This document shows positions 36,732 through 47,417 of a stretch of 64,000 nucleotides of DNA, piece after piece. The DNA comes from Lepas anatifera (lineage: Eukaryota; Arthropoda; Thecostraca; Lepadidae): NCBI GenBank assembly GCA_034440635.1, contig JAOTON010001929.1, positions 1,687,001 through 1,751,000 on the forward strand, in the 5' to 3' direction. How positions within the stretch are numbered: the first letter of the stretch is position 1; the number at the start of each line of letters is the position of its first letter. The notes below the pieces were generated by a model. That model made no database searches, was not told where the DNA came from, and saw only the letters and a list, made by a program, of their open reading frames with translations. A program made the translations under genes and the position numbers.

Positions 36732-39480
36732 AGTGGGCTAGAGTGAAACGTGCTTCTCTATATCCTGCTTTCGCCACCAATAGCAAAAGTCACAGGTAAT
36801 AAAATCGTAGCATTGGGTATATTATAGGCATCACCAAGCCCTGAAACCATGTCATTTTTATACCGGGCTGTTTCAATTCACAGCTGAGGATCGCCTTCAT
36901 CTATGGTGGCGGTAGTAAATTCCAGTTTATTGCAAGAGCAAAGCCCTAGTGCTGATCCCAACAGGATTATGTATTCGCTTTAGTAGGGTGGTGATACAGC
37001 CCTTAAGATGGAAGTTGCGGAAAGGTCACCGATCGTTACACGGGCATTGAAACGCAAAATGTTATCAGTACTATTCAAATTTCTGTTTGGTTGTTTGGCC
37101 AGACCATGGCGTCATTCAAATTCAGTTGTGTTGTTTTTTTATGAAAATACTTGTCCGGCGATGCAAGTTCTCTCCAGGAGCGAATATTGATGTGAGGCTT
37201 AACTCTCAAAATGTTTAAGATTGCTAAGCTATTTTAGCTTAAACATCAATTTAAGGTCCTATATCCCCTCCATATTCACGGAAATATTGCTGATGAGCCC
37301 TCCTTCTTGGAAACGATGGGATGGAACGCAATACTTCGTAGTGAAAATAAAAACAATTGGTAGCAATACACACATGCAATTGGGCTGCTGGGCGTTTACG
37401 TCTGCACCGCGTACCAAAATGTCCACTTTCTGAATATTTCTACTAAACATATTGTTGTGGCAGATAAAGGGAATAAACTAATTTAAATGAAACGTGTCCC
37501 GCCTCACGGATTTCAAAATTCCTGCTAAAACCATACGTACTTCTACGCCGAGGCGGGGCTCTTCGGCGACGTCTAGCCAGTCCCGACACAATTCCCCGTG
37601 TCCTAAGATTTATCAAACAGCTCAAGCCCAGAAACATAAAACATTCCCGGCACACATACAAATTTTCGGCATGCTGGCCGACGAAATGGCAGCGTAGGCT
37701 TCTGCCGCGGTTTTCTCTGCGTGGGTTTGTTTTGGAGTGCAGCATAATTCACATGAGGACGCACAAGGATCGTATTAAAAATCAACAGATCATCAACTAT
37801 GTTTGACAGATATATGCAGGCCTTTCTAAGAAAATTCCACAGAAAAAGAAAGCCAGTCATATTCAAAATAAATCAGGAAGAACCAAATAAATTTGCACAC
37901 TGCCCATTTCAAATTTGTAATAATATGATACTTTGTCGTCTTATGGCAATCCTTTATTGCAAGCTCCTTTTCTTTGTTTACAATACTAGCCTGAGAACAT
38001 CTCCACATGACGGTTATTCACTTTGCTGGAAGCAAGACGTTCCTGTCAACATCCAGAATGCCTGCATCTTGCATTTTGCATCCACGCTGCATAAACAACA
38101 ATAAATAACTCGGGAACTTGTCAAGTCTGATCCTCTCATCTCAACGTCTTGCAAGCAAGAGAAGGAAAAAGGCGATGAAGATGAACTACTCTGAGAGCAA
38201 GCACCATCTCTCATTTCCGAGGGAAAAATCACACTTGGCTGCTGCCACCGGGAAAGAGGCGGATATTTATTCCCCGGGGGCGAGACCGTATTTCCGCCAA
38301 TGACACCACCCCGCCTCTGCAGCAAAACATATATTCTGAAGGCAGCCACACGAGACCCACCTTCGATCAAGCACAGAGGCGGACAGGGAGAACTCTGGCA
38401 TTCTCAGGACGGGTGGAAATGAAAAAGGCAGGAAAGAAAGGACGATGGTGTGTTTTGCTAAAATACTGGGCGTCAATACTATTGCAGTGGTCAATAAGAA
38501 TCAACATACGTAGCTGCTATTGCGCGCAAATTCAGACAAGACAGGGATCGAACACTTTCAGTTTTAATAAATATTTCACCAGATATCCTGGCACTTGGTA
38601 GGTGATTATGATTCACCAATGCTACCAAAAAAGTGAATGTGAATAGTCTTCGTTTCATGCCGATCATGCCGATATTGTAGACATTTTTAATTGCGTGAAA
38701 AATAAGGTTTTGATTTGATAGGATATATTCGAGGTGTTGCTCATACAATGACCAATAAGTTATATTTTCAGCTATTGTAATATGAGGATTCTGATAAAGG
38801 GTGGTGCTCCAAAACATAATCCCAGTTTTTTACGGCATATTGCATCCATAATTCCAGGATGCAGGTCATTAAAAGTTTTTATCACATTTATATTTTTCAT
38901 TCCTCTGGAAAAAACGGCACTAAATATAGCTTCACATATCTACCTCTTTGAGATAAACAAATAGTTCCCAACGTAACTATGTTGACAAACTTCAATTGTT
39001 TTAGGTAGCCTTTAACCTGTTTTATAATTGTGCTATCCAAATGTGTACTGTAGCGCTGTGGACGTCTGGGCAGTGAGTCAAGAGCAAAGGCAGTTCAGAC
39101 ATACAAAGAGAGAAGTTTATCAAGCTTATTTTCTGTGTAACTTACCGAATGTAAAATCATAGCTTCCTGCTTAAGAACCTGATTTATAAATGTTTTATGA
39201 AAACTGAAAGTTTTTATTCCTCTACGTGTTCAGGGAAAGCAAACAATCATTAGGAGAGATATCTGCACGCAAAAATTTATCCACAAATACAATAGCGGTC
39301 AAGGAATTTTTTGTGAAAATAAGGTGTGAAAAGTGTACCCCCGCTCCACTGGCTTGCTCAGAATTATTGGTGGGATAAAATACTGGCTGAACCCGGGTGC
39401 TTATTCAAAACCATCAGATTACATTAAAAACTGTAATGGACCTTGTACTCCATCTCCACCTCTTACGCCAATTTTTCATG
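36732..39480. other. Unassigned intergenic DNA
   Basis: Open frames here are short, overlap on opposite strands and show no recognisable motif. No repeat boundaries were seen. Confidence 0.4.
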
Positions 39481-40241
39481 CTAACACGCGCATTGACAGG
39501 GTCTGAGCCGCCCTCGCTTTGACGGGGGCGGGTACCCGCCCCCTAAGATTTAGAGAACCACGCTAGATAGCGAAAAACGGTAAACAGCGTTGGGTAGCCC
39601 ATCCACTTAGCCATCGAAAATATTACAACGATTTTTTTGTCAGGTCATATTTAATATCACTAGAGGACAAGACATGCCGTCATAGGGATACTATGTAAAG
39701 GAAGGTTTTTGGTCATTACATCTGAGCAAGTAAATTTAGAGAAAAACAAGGTATACTATTGGAATCCTCGCAGCAAGCCAAATCGAATGAGATGTAATAT
39801 TACCTTGCTAGGTCAAATCAGGTTAAATATGTCATTTGACCTGACCTGATGTCAGGTCAAGGTCAAATTAGGTTACAATGCATATCAATAGAACCACAAA
39901 GACAGGCCAATCTATTAAAGCTAGAATAAACGCACTGTCACCATCCATTACTAAGTTATTTAGCGAAACCCCATTTTCCCATATATTTCCAATGGAGAGG
40001 TCATGGCTCGTACATGACCTTAGGTTATCGATATCAAAATACCGGAATACATTTTAGAGAACTCGGTGGACCCATTATGTGAGATGAGCTGATAAGTATG
40101 ATATGTTGACAAGATAAGTTGGCAAGATAAGATATGAGTGCGAGAGAAAAGTACGGCGGCGCAACGCACCGCCGTTTTCGTGCTGTCTCCAAAAAAGCAG
40201 AGTGGGGGCGAGTATCCGCTTCCCCTCAATGCGCGAGTTAA
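39481..40241. mobile_element. TTAA-flanked element, family C copy 1
   Basis: The left end CTAACACGCGCATTGACAGG (first T of TTAA mutated) and the right end CCCCTCAATGCGCGAGTTAA are inverted repeats. Subterminal palindromes (GGGGGCGGGTACCCGCCCCC near the left end) and AGGTCA motifs (39830-39880) are present. There is no transposase. A related right-end fragment follows the large satellite at 51201..51955. Confidence 0.7.
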
Positions 40242-40412
40242 AGGGAATGTAAATTTTTAGAGGTATTTGAACTGAGGGATACAGTCAATAAGCCAACGAA
40301 ATAGCCCCAATTGAGCATTTTATCCGGCCTAAAACTCCACAAATAGCCTTAGCCGCTGACGTGCCCTAAAGGTCCTCCACCCTAGAACTCAGCATTTCTG
40401 GAGAAATCGGGC

Positions 40413-40705
40413 CTTCTGTAGGGCAATAGGTATTCTGTGAACAATGGGCATTCTGTACGGCAATAGGGTAATGGGGTATTATGTAGGGAAATATAGAATT
40501 CTGTAGGGCAATAGGGTATTCTGTAGAGCCATAGGTTATTCTGTAGGGCGACATGATATTCTGTAGGGTAATAGGGTATTCTGTAGGGCAACATAATACT
40601 CTGTAGGACAATGGGGTATTCTGTATGGCAATATGTTATTCTGTAGGGCGATATGGTATTCTGTAGGGCAATAGCGTATTCTGTAGAGCGAAGGTGTATT
40701 CTAAG
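40413..40705. repeat. 20-bp minisatellite, about 15 copies
   Basis: The unit is TTCTGTAGGGCAATAGGGTA with some units shortened or mutated. The minus-strand frames across it are low-complexity by-products. Confidence 0.9.
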
Positions 40706-41470
40706 AATGAATTTTTTCCGCCGTCCCGGAGCCGGACACAGTTACCAACCAACCGCTGTGCGGCGACCGTTCGGCTCGCATAGGTTTGGGTAGAGGAGGC
40801 ATGAGAGCAGAACGTTAAAAATAGCTATGCCCGTGAAGCGTTGTTGCTCCGTAAAGTGTGAATTTCGAGATAATGTAAATGCGCCATCGGGGTGTTATGT
40901 TTGCTCAGCACTCCTGAAATATCAGTTCAGAAATCCTGGAATTGGCATTTTAGCTTCAACTAATTGTGGCGACTTAATTCGACTACCGTGGCACCTAAAT
41001 TCATTACAATGTCACTTTTTTATATTTCAGATATAGTCCTGAAAACCACGCACATTAGCACATTATTTCTACGCACATGCGCAAAAAAAATCGAGTGGTC
41101 TGTTATTTCGTTTCTCAGCGGTCCAGTTCCTTATATTTTGGTATAAAAAACTGAAAGGGAATATTTACCACATCGTTCTGCTCCTCAGTCGATCTGGCTC
41201 ATTATACATTACAAATTCGGACTACTTTGTCATATTTGGACCACAATTTCATTCCGCCAACACCATGTATGAAGTTTGTAGTCCAAACACAATTAGGAAC
41301 CAAGTGTTTGATTTAGAATGAACCAGCTCCATCAAACCTGCATATTGATGTCCTCGGGGCAAAAACAAAGGCATTCCGTGTACCAAACATCCGTTGGTTT
41401 GTTTGCAGAACGGAGCTCTCTAAAATTTTAGGAGAAAAACAGGCACCGCTGCGGAATACAACAACAACGC
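40706..41470. other. Unassigned intergenic DNA
   Basis: No gene or element recognised. Confidence 0.4.
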
Positions 41471-42196
41471 TTAACAATGCCGGTGAGGGAATCCACACAA
41501 CCCTCGCCGATGTGGCGGGAAGAGGGGGGGTAGATAGCTACCCCACTATGATTCAAACAACCATGATAGCTAGAGAAAAAACGCAAAGTGGTGTTAGATA
41601 GCCCGTGTTGATATCTCCCAAAACTGTTGCAGGTCTTTTTTGGATATCTCACTTTTAAGGTCAAAGTATGTTATTATCAGAATAGAATTTAAACTTATAT
41701 TTCAAGCCTAATCGAATGGTGTATCCTAGGACCTTGTCAGGCCTACCCCTCATACTGACCTCACCTGACTGACGGTTGGGTTAAGGTCATCATAGGTCAT
41801 AATACATATCATGCGAATGGCAGGGCAAGACCAGAAATGATGACGTCAACATAAATACTCTATCACTATTTTCGTGGCGGTTGACTAAATTTAGTCAATT
41901 TTCCAATGCATTTGCAATGGTGAGGTCATGACCCTGACTAAAGCCTCGTTCATCAATATAAACACTCCCGTGACAACGATTTTTGTAGTGGTGGCCTTAC
42001 TATGTGATGTGAATATCAGATGGAAAGATTCGTACATAAAACTATAACACTTCTTAAAATTTGTTCGAAAGCTGTAAAAAAGACCAGGCAACAGGTGTAC
42101 TGAGTCCGGGGGCACTGCACCACTCTGCTTTGTGGGCCATCTGCTAAAAACCTTATAGAGGGTAGGCACCCACCGTATAGTACCGACGTGGGTTAA
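41471..42196. mobile_element. Probable TTAA-flanked element (E)
   Basis: Begins TTAACAATGCCGGTGAGGGA and ends ACCGACGTGGGTTAA. The inverted similarity of the ends is weak, but the interior has the same arrangement as the other elements (GATGTGGCGGGAAGAGGGGG block, TCACCTGACTGACGG, AGGTCATGACC). It ends 127 bases upstream of the lectin TATA box. Confidence 0.45.
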
Positions 42197-42322
42197 ATTA
42201 TCTGCAGCCTACAGAATCAACCAGTGTGGACCATCATTATTCCGTTCAGATTGCGCCAATTCTGAATTTGATTTAGCTTTCAATTTTCCGTGAACACACC
42301 TTCCCAAACTCTGCCGGTTCGT

Positions 42323-42330
42323 TATAAATG
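42323..42330 (+). promoter_or_regulatory. Putative TATA box of the lectin gene
   Basis: TATAAATG lies 183 bases upstream of the lectin ATG, within GTTCGTTATAAATGCAACAC. A start about 30 bases downstream (near 42355) would give a 5' leader of roughly 155 bases. Inferred from sequence only. Confidence 0.5.
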
Positions 42331-42512
42331 CAACACAAAGCTCGGATGTGAGCACTATAGCCACGAGTCTTTTAACGTGGGCTGACATTCGTTGAGCTCT
42401 GCCTTGCTGAATTTCAACCTCTTAACTCGGACAAAACACCTTTGAAAAGTAAAACAGCCCAAGTAGACAAATTTATTAATAGCTTGTCAATAGGAGACTG
42501 TTTAAATCGATT

Positions 42513-43232
42513 ATGAAGATGATGCTGATTCTTCCTCTTCTTCTTCTGTTTCATTCCATGCTGAGTGACTCTGGTCAGATTCGTACCACAAAAATATCCT
42601 TGTACCCCTGGATGGACGACCGCATGTCTGTCTCGAGGACCGTCTTCTCAGTCAGTCGCATCCACTGTGGCATGCGCTGCGCCATCAGCTGGAGATGCGA
42701 CAGCTCCATCTCCTACAACCCCGGCCAATCCGAGGACAACTGTCAGATGCACGTCGCTTCAAGATGTCAAGCGGGATGGATCGCGTATAAGAGTTCATGT
42801 TACATTATTGGAAGGGAGGTAACAGACTGGTACGAGGCCCGAGATGCGTGCAGAGGCCTGAAACATGGAGCTGAACTTGTCTCCATACATTCAGCTGAAG
42901 AGAATGATGTTTTTCAGGGCATGCTGGACAAGTCAACTCCTGCGGAATACGCCATCGGACTATTTATTCCACGGATGAATGGAACAAGAGATGATGATGG
43001 TGAAGATGATGATGAAACCGAAGTTGCAGAATTACGCTGGCTGGATGGAAGCAAGGTCAACTACACGAACTGGAATCTCACCGAGGTTTTTGATAATGAT
43101 TCTGTTACCCTTTTTCACACAGATGGCTTCTGGGCAGTAAAGCCAACGGGACAGTCTTTTGCCGGACTTCGCTTTATCTGTCAGTATCAAATCTATGAGA
43201 GGCGCTTTCACGCTTGCAAGAGAAGGCATTAA
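42513..43232 (+). CDS. Secreted PAN/apple-like plus C-type lectin-like domain protein, single exon
   Basis: 239 residues. A signal peptide (MKMMLILPLLLLFHSMLSDS) is followed by a short apple/PAN-like cysteine cluster (C52, C56, C62, C77) and a C-type lectin-like domain from C85 to C223. Seen in the CTLD: the C85/C96 N-terminal pair around GWIAYKSSC, WYEARDAC113, ELVSIHSAEEN, LRWLDGS, NYTNWN and LRFIC223. The inner disulfide cysteines of the long loop are absent, and no EPN/QPD or WND motif is present, so classical calcium-dependent sugar binding is doubtful. An acidic insert (DDDGEDDDETE, 160-170) could bind cations. N-glycosylation sequons are at N156, N183, N188 and N195. The basic tail ends CKRRH with an extra C235. 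The whole domain is in one open frame with no intron, which may reflect a retrocopy or true single-exon gene. Likely an extracellular recognition or immune-type protein (inference from family). Confidence 0.85.
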   Translation: MKMMLILPLLLLFHSMLSDSGQIRTTKISLYPWMDDRMSVSRTVFSVSRIHCGMRCAISWRCDSSISYNPGQSEDNCQMHVASRCQAGWIAYKSSCYIIGREVTDWYEARDACRGLKHGAELVSIHSAEENDVFQGMLDKSTPAEYAIGLFIPRMNGTRDDDGEDDDETEVAELRWLDGSKVNYTNWNLTEVFDNDSVTLFHTDGFWAVKPTGQSFAGLRFICQYQIYERRFHACKRRH

Positions 43233-43340
43233 TTTTGCCGCTTGCTTCGCTGGGACAGATATCGTGTCTAAGGGTTCTGATGCACCTGACGGGCTTCAAC
43301 AGGGAGTGGGGCGTGGGTGGTAAATGTTGCCCTGAGCTGT

Positions 43341-43802
43341 AAGCCAGGTGAACCAAGTGACCGTAAACCACGTGAACCAGGTGACAAGTTAAACAGGTAA
43401 ACCAGGTGGCATATAAACCAGGTGAACCAGGTGACCGTTGAACCAGGTGACCGGTGAACCAGGTGACCGGTAAACTAGGTGAGCCAGGTGACTGGTAAAC
43501 CAGGTGAACCAAGTGACCGCTAAGCCAGGTGAACCAGATGACAGCTAAATCATGTGAACCGGGTGAACGGTAAACCAGGTGACCGGTGAACCAGGTGAAC
43601 CAATTAACCAGTAAACCAGGTGAACCAGGTGACATATAAACCAGGTGAACCAGGTGACCGGTGAACCAGGTGACCGGTGAACCAGGTGACCGGTAAACCA
43701 GGTGACCGGTGAACCAGGTGACCGGTAAACTAGGTGAGTCAGGTGACCAGTGAACCAGGTGCCAGGTAAACCAGGTGAAACAAGTGACCGCTGAACCAGG
43801 AG
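43341..43802. repeat. Minisatellite, 16-bp unit and variants
   Basis: Repeats of CCAGGTGACCGGTGAA and related 8/16/24-base variants begin about 108 bases after the lectin stop codon, so they may be transcribed in its 3' untranslated region. The minus-strand frame 43635..43174 across it is a by-product. Confidence 0.9.
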
Positions 43803-44079
43803 GATGTCCCGAAAATACGGTGCTTATCGTATTGATTCAGACCCTCCCCCGCTTATCAAGCCGAACTTGAACGTTTACCTTTCAACGCTAATTATTATGG
43901 ATGAGATGCATGGATAGCCTCTTTTCCTCCAGCGTTTAAGTTTTGGTTTTGTCTTAGATCTACGGTCACAGCGTGGTCCATCTATAGTACACAGATAAGT
44001 GTAAATATCTAGTAATGATAATAATAATAATAATAGTAATAATAATGATCATAATGATACTACTAATAATAGCAATAGT

Positions 44080-44081
<2 letters not shown>
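43803..44081. other. AT-rich DNA with (ATA)n
   Basis: Degenerate ATA/ATG trinucleotide repeats at about 44014-44075 lead into (TA)n. No gene is visible. Confidence 0.5.

Positions 44082-44124
<43 letters not shown>
44082..44124. repeat. (TA)n microsatellite
   Basis: About 21 TA copies, seen directly. Confidence 0.97.
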
Positions 44125-44125
<1 letters not shown>

Positions 44126-44301
44126 CAGCACAATAAAAATAATATAATAGTACATATATATATAGTAGGTACAAAGGTCATTAGCGAAACCCGTGGTACA
44201 CCTTCAGCAACTGTAGGCTAGTCGGCACCTGCTGAGCTGCATTTAAAAAATGTATCCTATACTTGGACTCGAACAAGGACTTTATCAATTCGATGGCCGT
44301 T

Positions 44302-45150
44302 TTAACACGCACCCCGCTGGGAGGTGAAATAAGCCCCTCCTGGTTTTTCCCAGATGACGCCAAAACAAATTGACGCAGAACAATGAAACCTATAGCACCT
44401 TATCCCTGCTCAATTTTACGCATCTGACCAATTTGTTAGGTCAGGTCCTTTCAGGTCAAGGAGCTATCCAAGGTCAAGTGACACGACCTCAAAACCTAAA
44501 ATCACGAGTTTGAAGCGGCGCCTAAGGAACAGCAGCCAACCGATCAGCTGAACACTTTCACAATATAATGAGGCTATAGGGTCTGCAAATCTGCTATCTC
44601 AGAATGTTGATATTGTTGACCTAAGGTGGGGTCAATTTTTTGGTCACCCATTATAAGTCTATGGTGAAAGATAGAATGGGCTCGTTTTCAGTGAATACTC
44701 GATAGATAAGGTTTAAAATCCTCAAACCGTCTATTCTTACCACGATCTTGACCATTAAGTAGAGTTTTTGACCACCTGATTTCCCAATGGTCATGTTAGA
44801 TGCATACAGTGATTCTTTTGCCAATAACTTCTCACTGAATTGAGATAAAGCTCCTATTTTGCTTGCATTGTGCTTATATTGTCACGAGGAGTCGATCAAT
44901 ATGCAACATGACCATACCAGGTCACTCTGTGACCCTGACCTAGCTCGAGGTCAGGTTGTTTTCACAATTTGACCTAGTAAGGTCATATTATACATCATTC
45001 GATTTGCCACGATATGAGGAATCCAATGATTCATGAATATTTGCTCTAGCTCCGCTGAATAAAAATATAGAGGGGGAAATGTACATACACTGTCCTGTTG
45101 TAAGCCATAAGTTCTCGGAAGGCCTGCTGAAGATAGGGTGCCATAAACCG
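44302..45150. mobile_element. TTAA-element left part, possibly interrupted by Penelope-like pair
   Basis: TTAACACGCACCCCGCTGGG begins a stretch with the organisation of the TTAA elements (CCCCTCCTGGTTTTTCCCAG, then AGGTCAGGTCCTTTCAGGTC and further AGGTCA motifs up to 44990). No right end was found before the Penelope-like insertion at 45151, nor clearly beyond it. Confidence 0.4.
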
Positions 45151-45976
45151 CAGAGTGTTGTGGGAATGACCTAGGACCCTAAAAAGATGATACAGATGAC
45201 AGTAAAAGCGCTAAAAGACTGGCAGCCTAAAACGCCAAAGTCCAGAAACTAAAACGTCTCAACCCTAAAAAGCCCAAAAAGGCTACGTCAAGGTAAAGAT
45301 AAGAAGAAAAAAACGTGGGGTGAGGTAAATACAACGTTTCGGTCTTGGACCGTCGTCAGGCGAGGGGTGAAAGATGGAGGTGGCTAGAGGCCTGAGGTAA
45401 CCTTTTTCCAAATACCGAGTGACTGGAGGCCTAAGGTAAACTTTTGGTCGAAACAAAAGTGTCGGCAGTCCCAATACCCTCTTGCCGAAGGTGAAATGGA
45501 ACAATGTGTATGGTGTGTTATGTCTGAGCATGCGTCTGAAAGTATCCCCGTATGTCGAATTTACCGCAAGAGTGGCCAGGAAGATGTTTGCGTGTTGAGA
45601 GTAGGTCTGTAGCGCCGAATGAGGAATGATTCTGCGATTTTTCTGTTTGGGCCATCACTGGCGTATTTTAGAATTTTGATGCTCAAGTTGTCTGCTGTCA
45701 GCTCATCATTCGGATGCATGGTTAATCTGTGTTGGCCGAAAGGTGTTTCCTGCCTCTTATTTCTAGCATCACCTAAGTGTTCGTTAAATCTTAGTCTAAC
45801 GGCCCTCTGGCTCTCACCGATATAAAATGACCTGCCTGGTTCGCAAAGCTTACAATCTATCCTATAAATTACATTTTTGGCATGACATTTCCCATGGATA
45901 CCTGCATGACAGGCGTGGCAGAAACGGCCTCCCCCAGGGCACTGCACTGGTTCCAGCGCGTATGTAATGTATATAA
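45151..45976 (-). mobile_element. Penelope-like element copy 3a (5'-truncated, minus strand)
   Basis: A minus-strand GIY-YIG endonuclease frame followed by a long 3' region. The outer ~800 bases mirror 45979..46706 (copy 3b) with very few differences. The outer end begins CAGAGTGTTGTGGGAATGAC. Confidence 0.85.
45561..45947 (-). pseudogene. GIY-YIG endonuclease domain (copy 3a)
   Basis: 128 codons in one frame: CHACHAGIHGKCHAKNVIY (a Cys/His cluster before the nuclease), RSFYIGESQRAVRLRFNEHL (GIY-YIG core with YIGE and the conserved Arg and EH), FGQHRLTMHP, and AESFLIRRYRPTLN (catalytic Glu region and Asn at the end). It is the C-terminal nuclease of a Penelope-like retroelement with the RT missing. 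The frame itself is intact, so activity of the isolated domain cannot be excluded. Confidence 0.75.
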
Positions 45977-45978
45977 TG

Positions 45979-46706
45979 TAAAATGTAATTTATAGGATAG
46001 ATTGTAAGCTTTGCGAACCAGGCAGGTCATTTTATATCGGTGAGAGCCAGAGGGCCGTTAGACTAAGATTTAACGAACACTTAGGTGATGCTAGAAATAA
46101 GAGGCAGGAAACACCTTTCGGCCAACACAGATTAACCATGCATCCGAATGATGAGCTGACAGCAGACAACTTGAGCATCAAAATTCTAAAATACGCCAGT
46201 GATGGCCCAAACAGAAAAATCGCAGAATCATTCCTCATTCGGCGCTACAGACCTACTCTCAACACGCAAACATCTTCCTGGCCACTCTTGCGGTAAATTC
46301 GACATACGGGGATACTTTCAGACGCATGCTCAGACATAACACACCATACACATTGTTCCATTTCACCTTCGGCAAGAGGGTATTGGGACTGCCGACACTT
46401 TTTGTTTCGACCAAAAGTTTACCTTAGGCCTCCAGTCACTCGGTATTTGGAAAAAGGTTACCTCAGGCCTCTAGCCACCTCCATCTTTCACCCCTCGCCT
46501 AACGACGGTCCAAGACCGAAACGTTGTATTTACCTCACCCCACGTTTTTTTCTTCTTATCTTTACCTTGACGTAGCCTTTTGGGCTTTTTAGGGTTGAGA
46601 CGTTTTAGTTTCTGGACTTTGGCGTTTTAGGCTGCCAGTCTTTTAGCGCTTTTACTGTCATCTGTATCATCTTTTTAGGGTCCTAGGTCATTCCCACAAC
46701 ACTCTG
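45979..46706 (+). mobile_element. Penelope-like element copy 3b (5'-truncated, plus strand)
   Basis: Head-to-head inverted partner of copy 3a; the hinge is about 30 bases near 45947..45978. It ends at CCACAACACTCTG. TGTTGTAAGCC occurs right after this end (46705..46715) and also 45 bases before the left arm (45096..45106), a possible target duplication. Confidence 0.85.
45982..46296 (+). pseudogene. GIY-YIG endonuclease domain (copy 3b), N-terminus missing
   Basis: 104 codons open from NVIYRIDCKLC through SFYIGESQRAVRLRFNEH to TLNTQTSSWPLLR and stop. The encoded protein is the same as in copy 3a over the whole overlap but lacks a start codon and the upstream Cys/His cluster, which were cut off at the hinge. 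Confidence 0.75.
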
Positions 46707-47417
46707 TTGTAAGCCTATAGAACATTAATTGACCTATGCTGATCTTAATATTGACCTGAAATAAAAATACTTCGCATAACTTCTTTTCGTCTTATCGAGG
46801 GCTTTCAAACGCTGTCCGTAATTTTTCTCAAGCTGCCCTGGGAAATGAGATACGAAGGAACCAAACGCAAACCAAACGTGAATTCCTGAGCTGTGCGGGT
46901 GTGAACCAAATCGGGCTGGCATCGGAAGACCCCGGTTCCAGCTCAGGTCAGATATTTTTTAATGCAGTAAAATAAAGCTCTGAGTCCTGGCTTTCCATGG
47001 CAGGAGTGTGCTGAAAGTTGGTCACCTGGATACTATTTACTTGGGAATAAGGAAGCTAGCTATTATTTTGATAGTTAAGATAAGCCACTAAGAACCGCTG
47101 GTTTTAATTTTATTTGCCTAATGTTAAAACGACACTGCATAATCCTGGTTCGGGATGTATACACACCAATTCCAGAATGTATGTTGCTTTGACGTTTGAT
47201 ATCTTTAGTGAATCAATAAACATTTGTTTGGATCTGTGGCGTCTAGCTGACAACGTGCCAAACCGATGCATATTGAATCATGGAGGCTTCTTGGCACCGA
47301 CCCCTGATAGACCGAGAGAATGGCGATCGTATCCCAACATGTTGTTTTAACGTTTTTCAGCGCCCACCTACTCTCTGATCACCTCAGCTGGATACGGGTC
47401 CGGTAAAGACCGCAGAC
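46707..47417. other. Unassigned intergenic DNA
   Basis: Short frames without domain. A degenerate TTAA start near 47347 precedes the satellite. No gene is supported. Confidence 0.4.

Noticed and set aside
43174..43635. 153-codon minus-strand frame (LVHLVYRSPGS-like repeats)
   Set aside because: Generated by the 16/24-bp minisatellite and opposite to the end of the lectin gene.
46032..46238. 68-codon minus-strand frame identical to one at 45619..45825 on the plus strand
   Set aside because: Both are antisense shadows of the GIY-YIG frames in the inverted Penelope-like pair.
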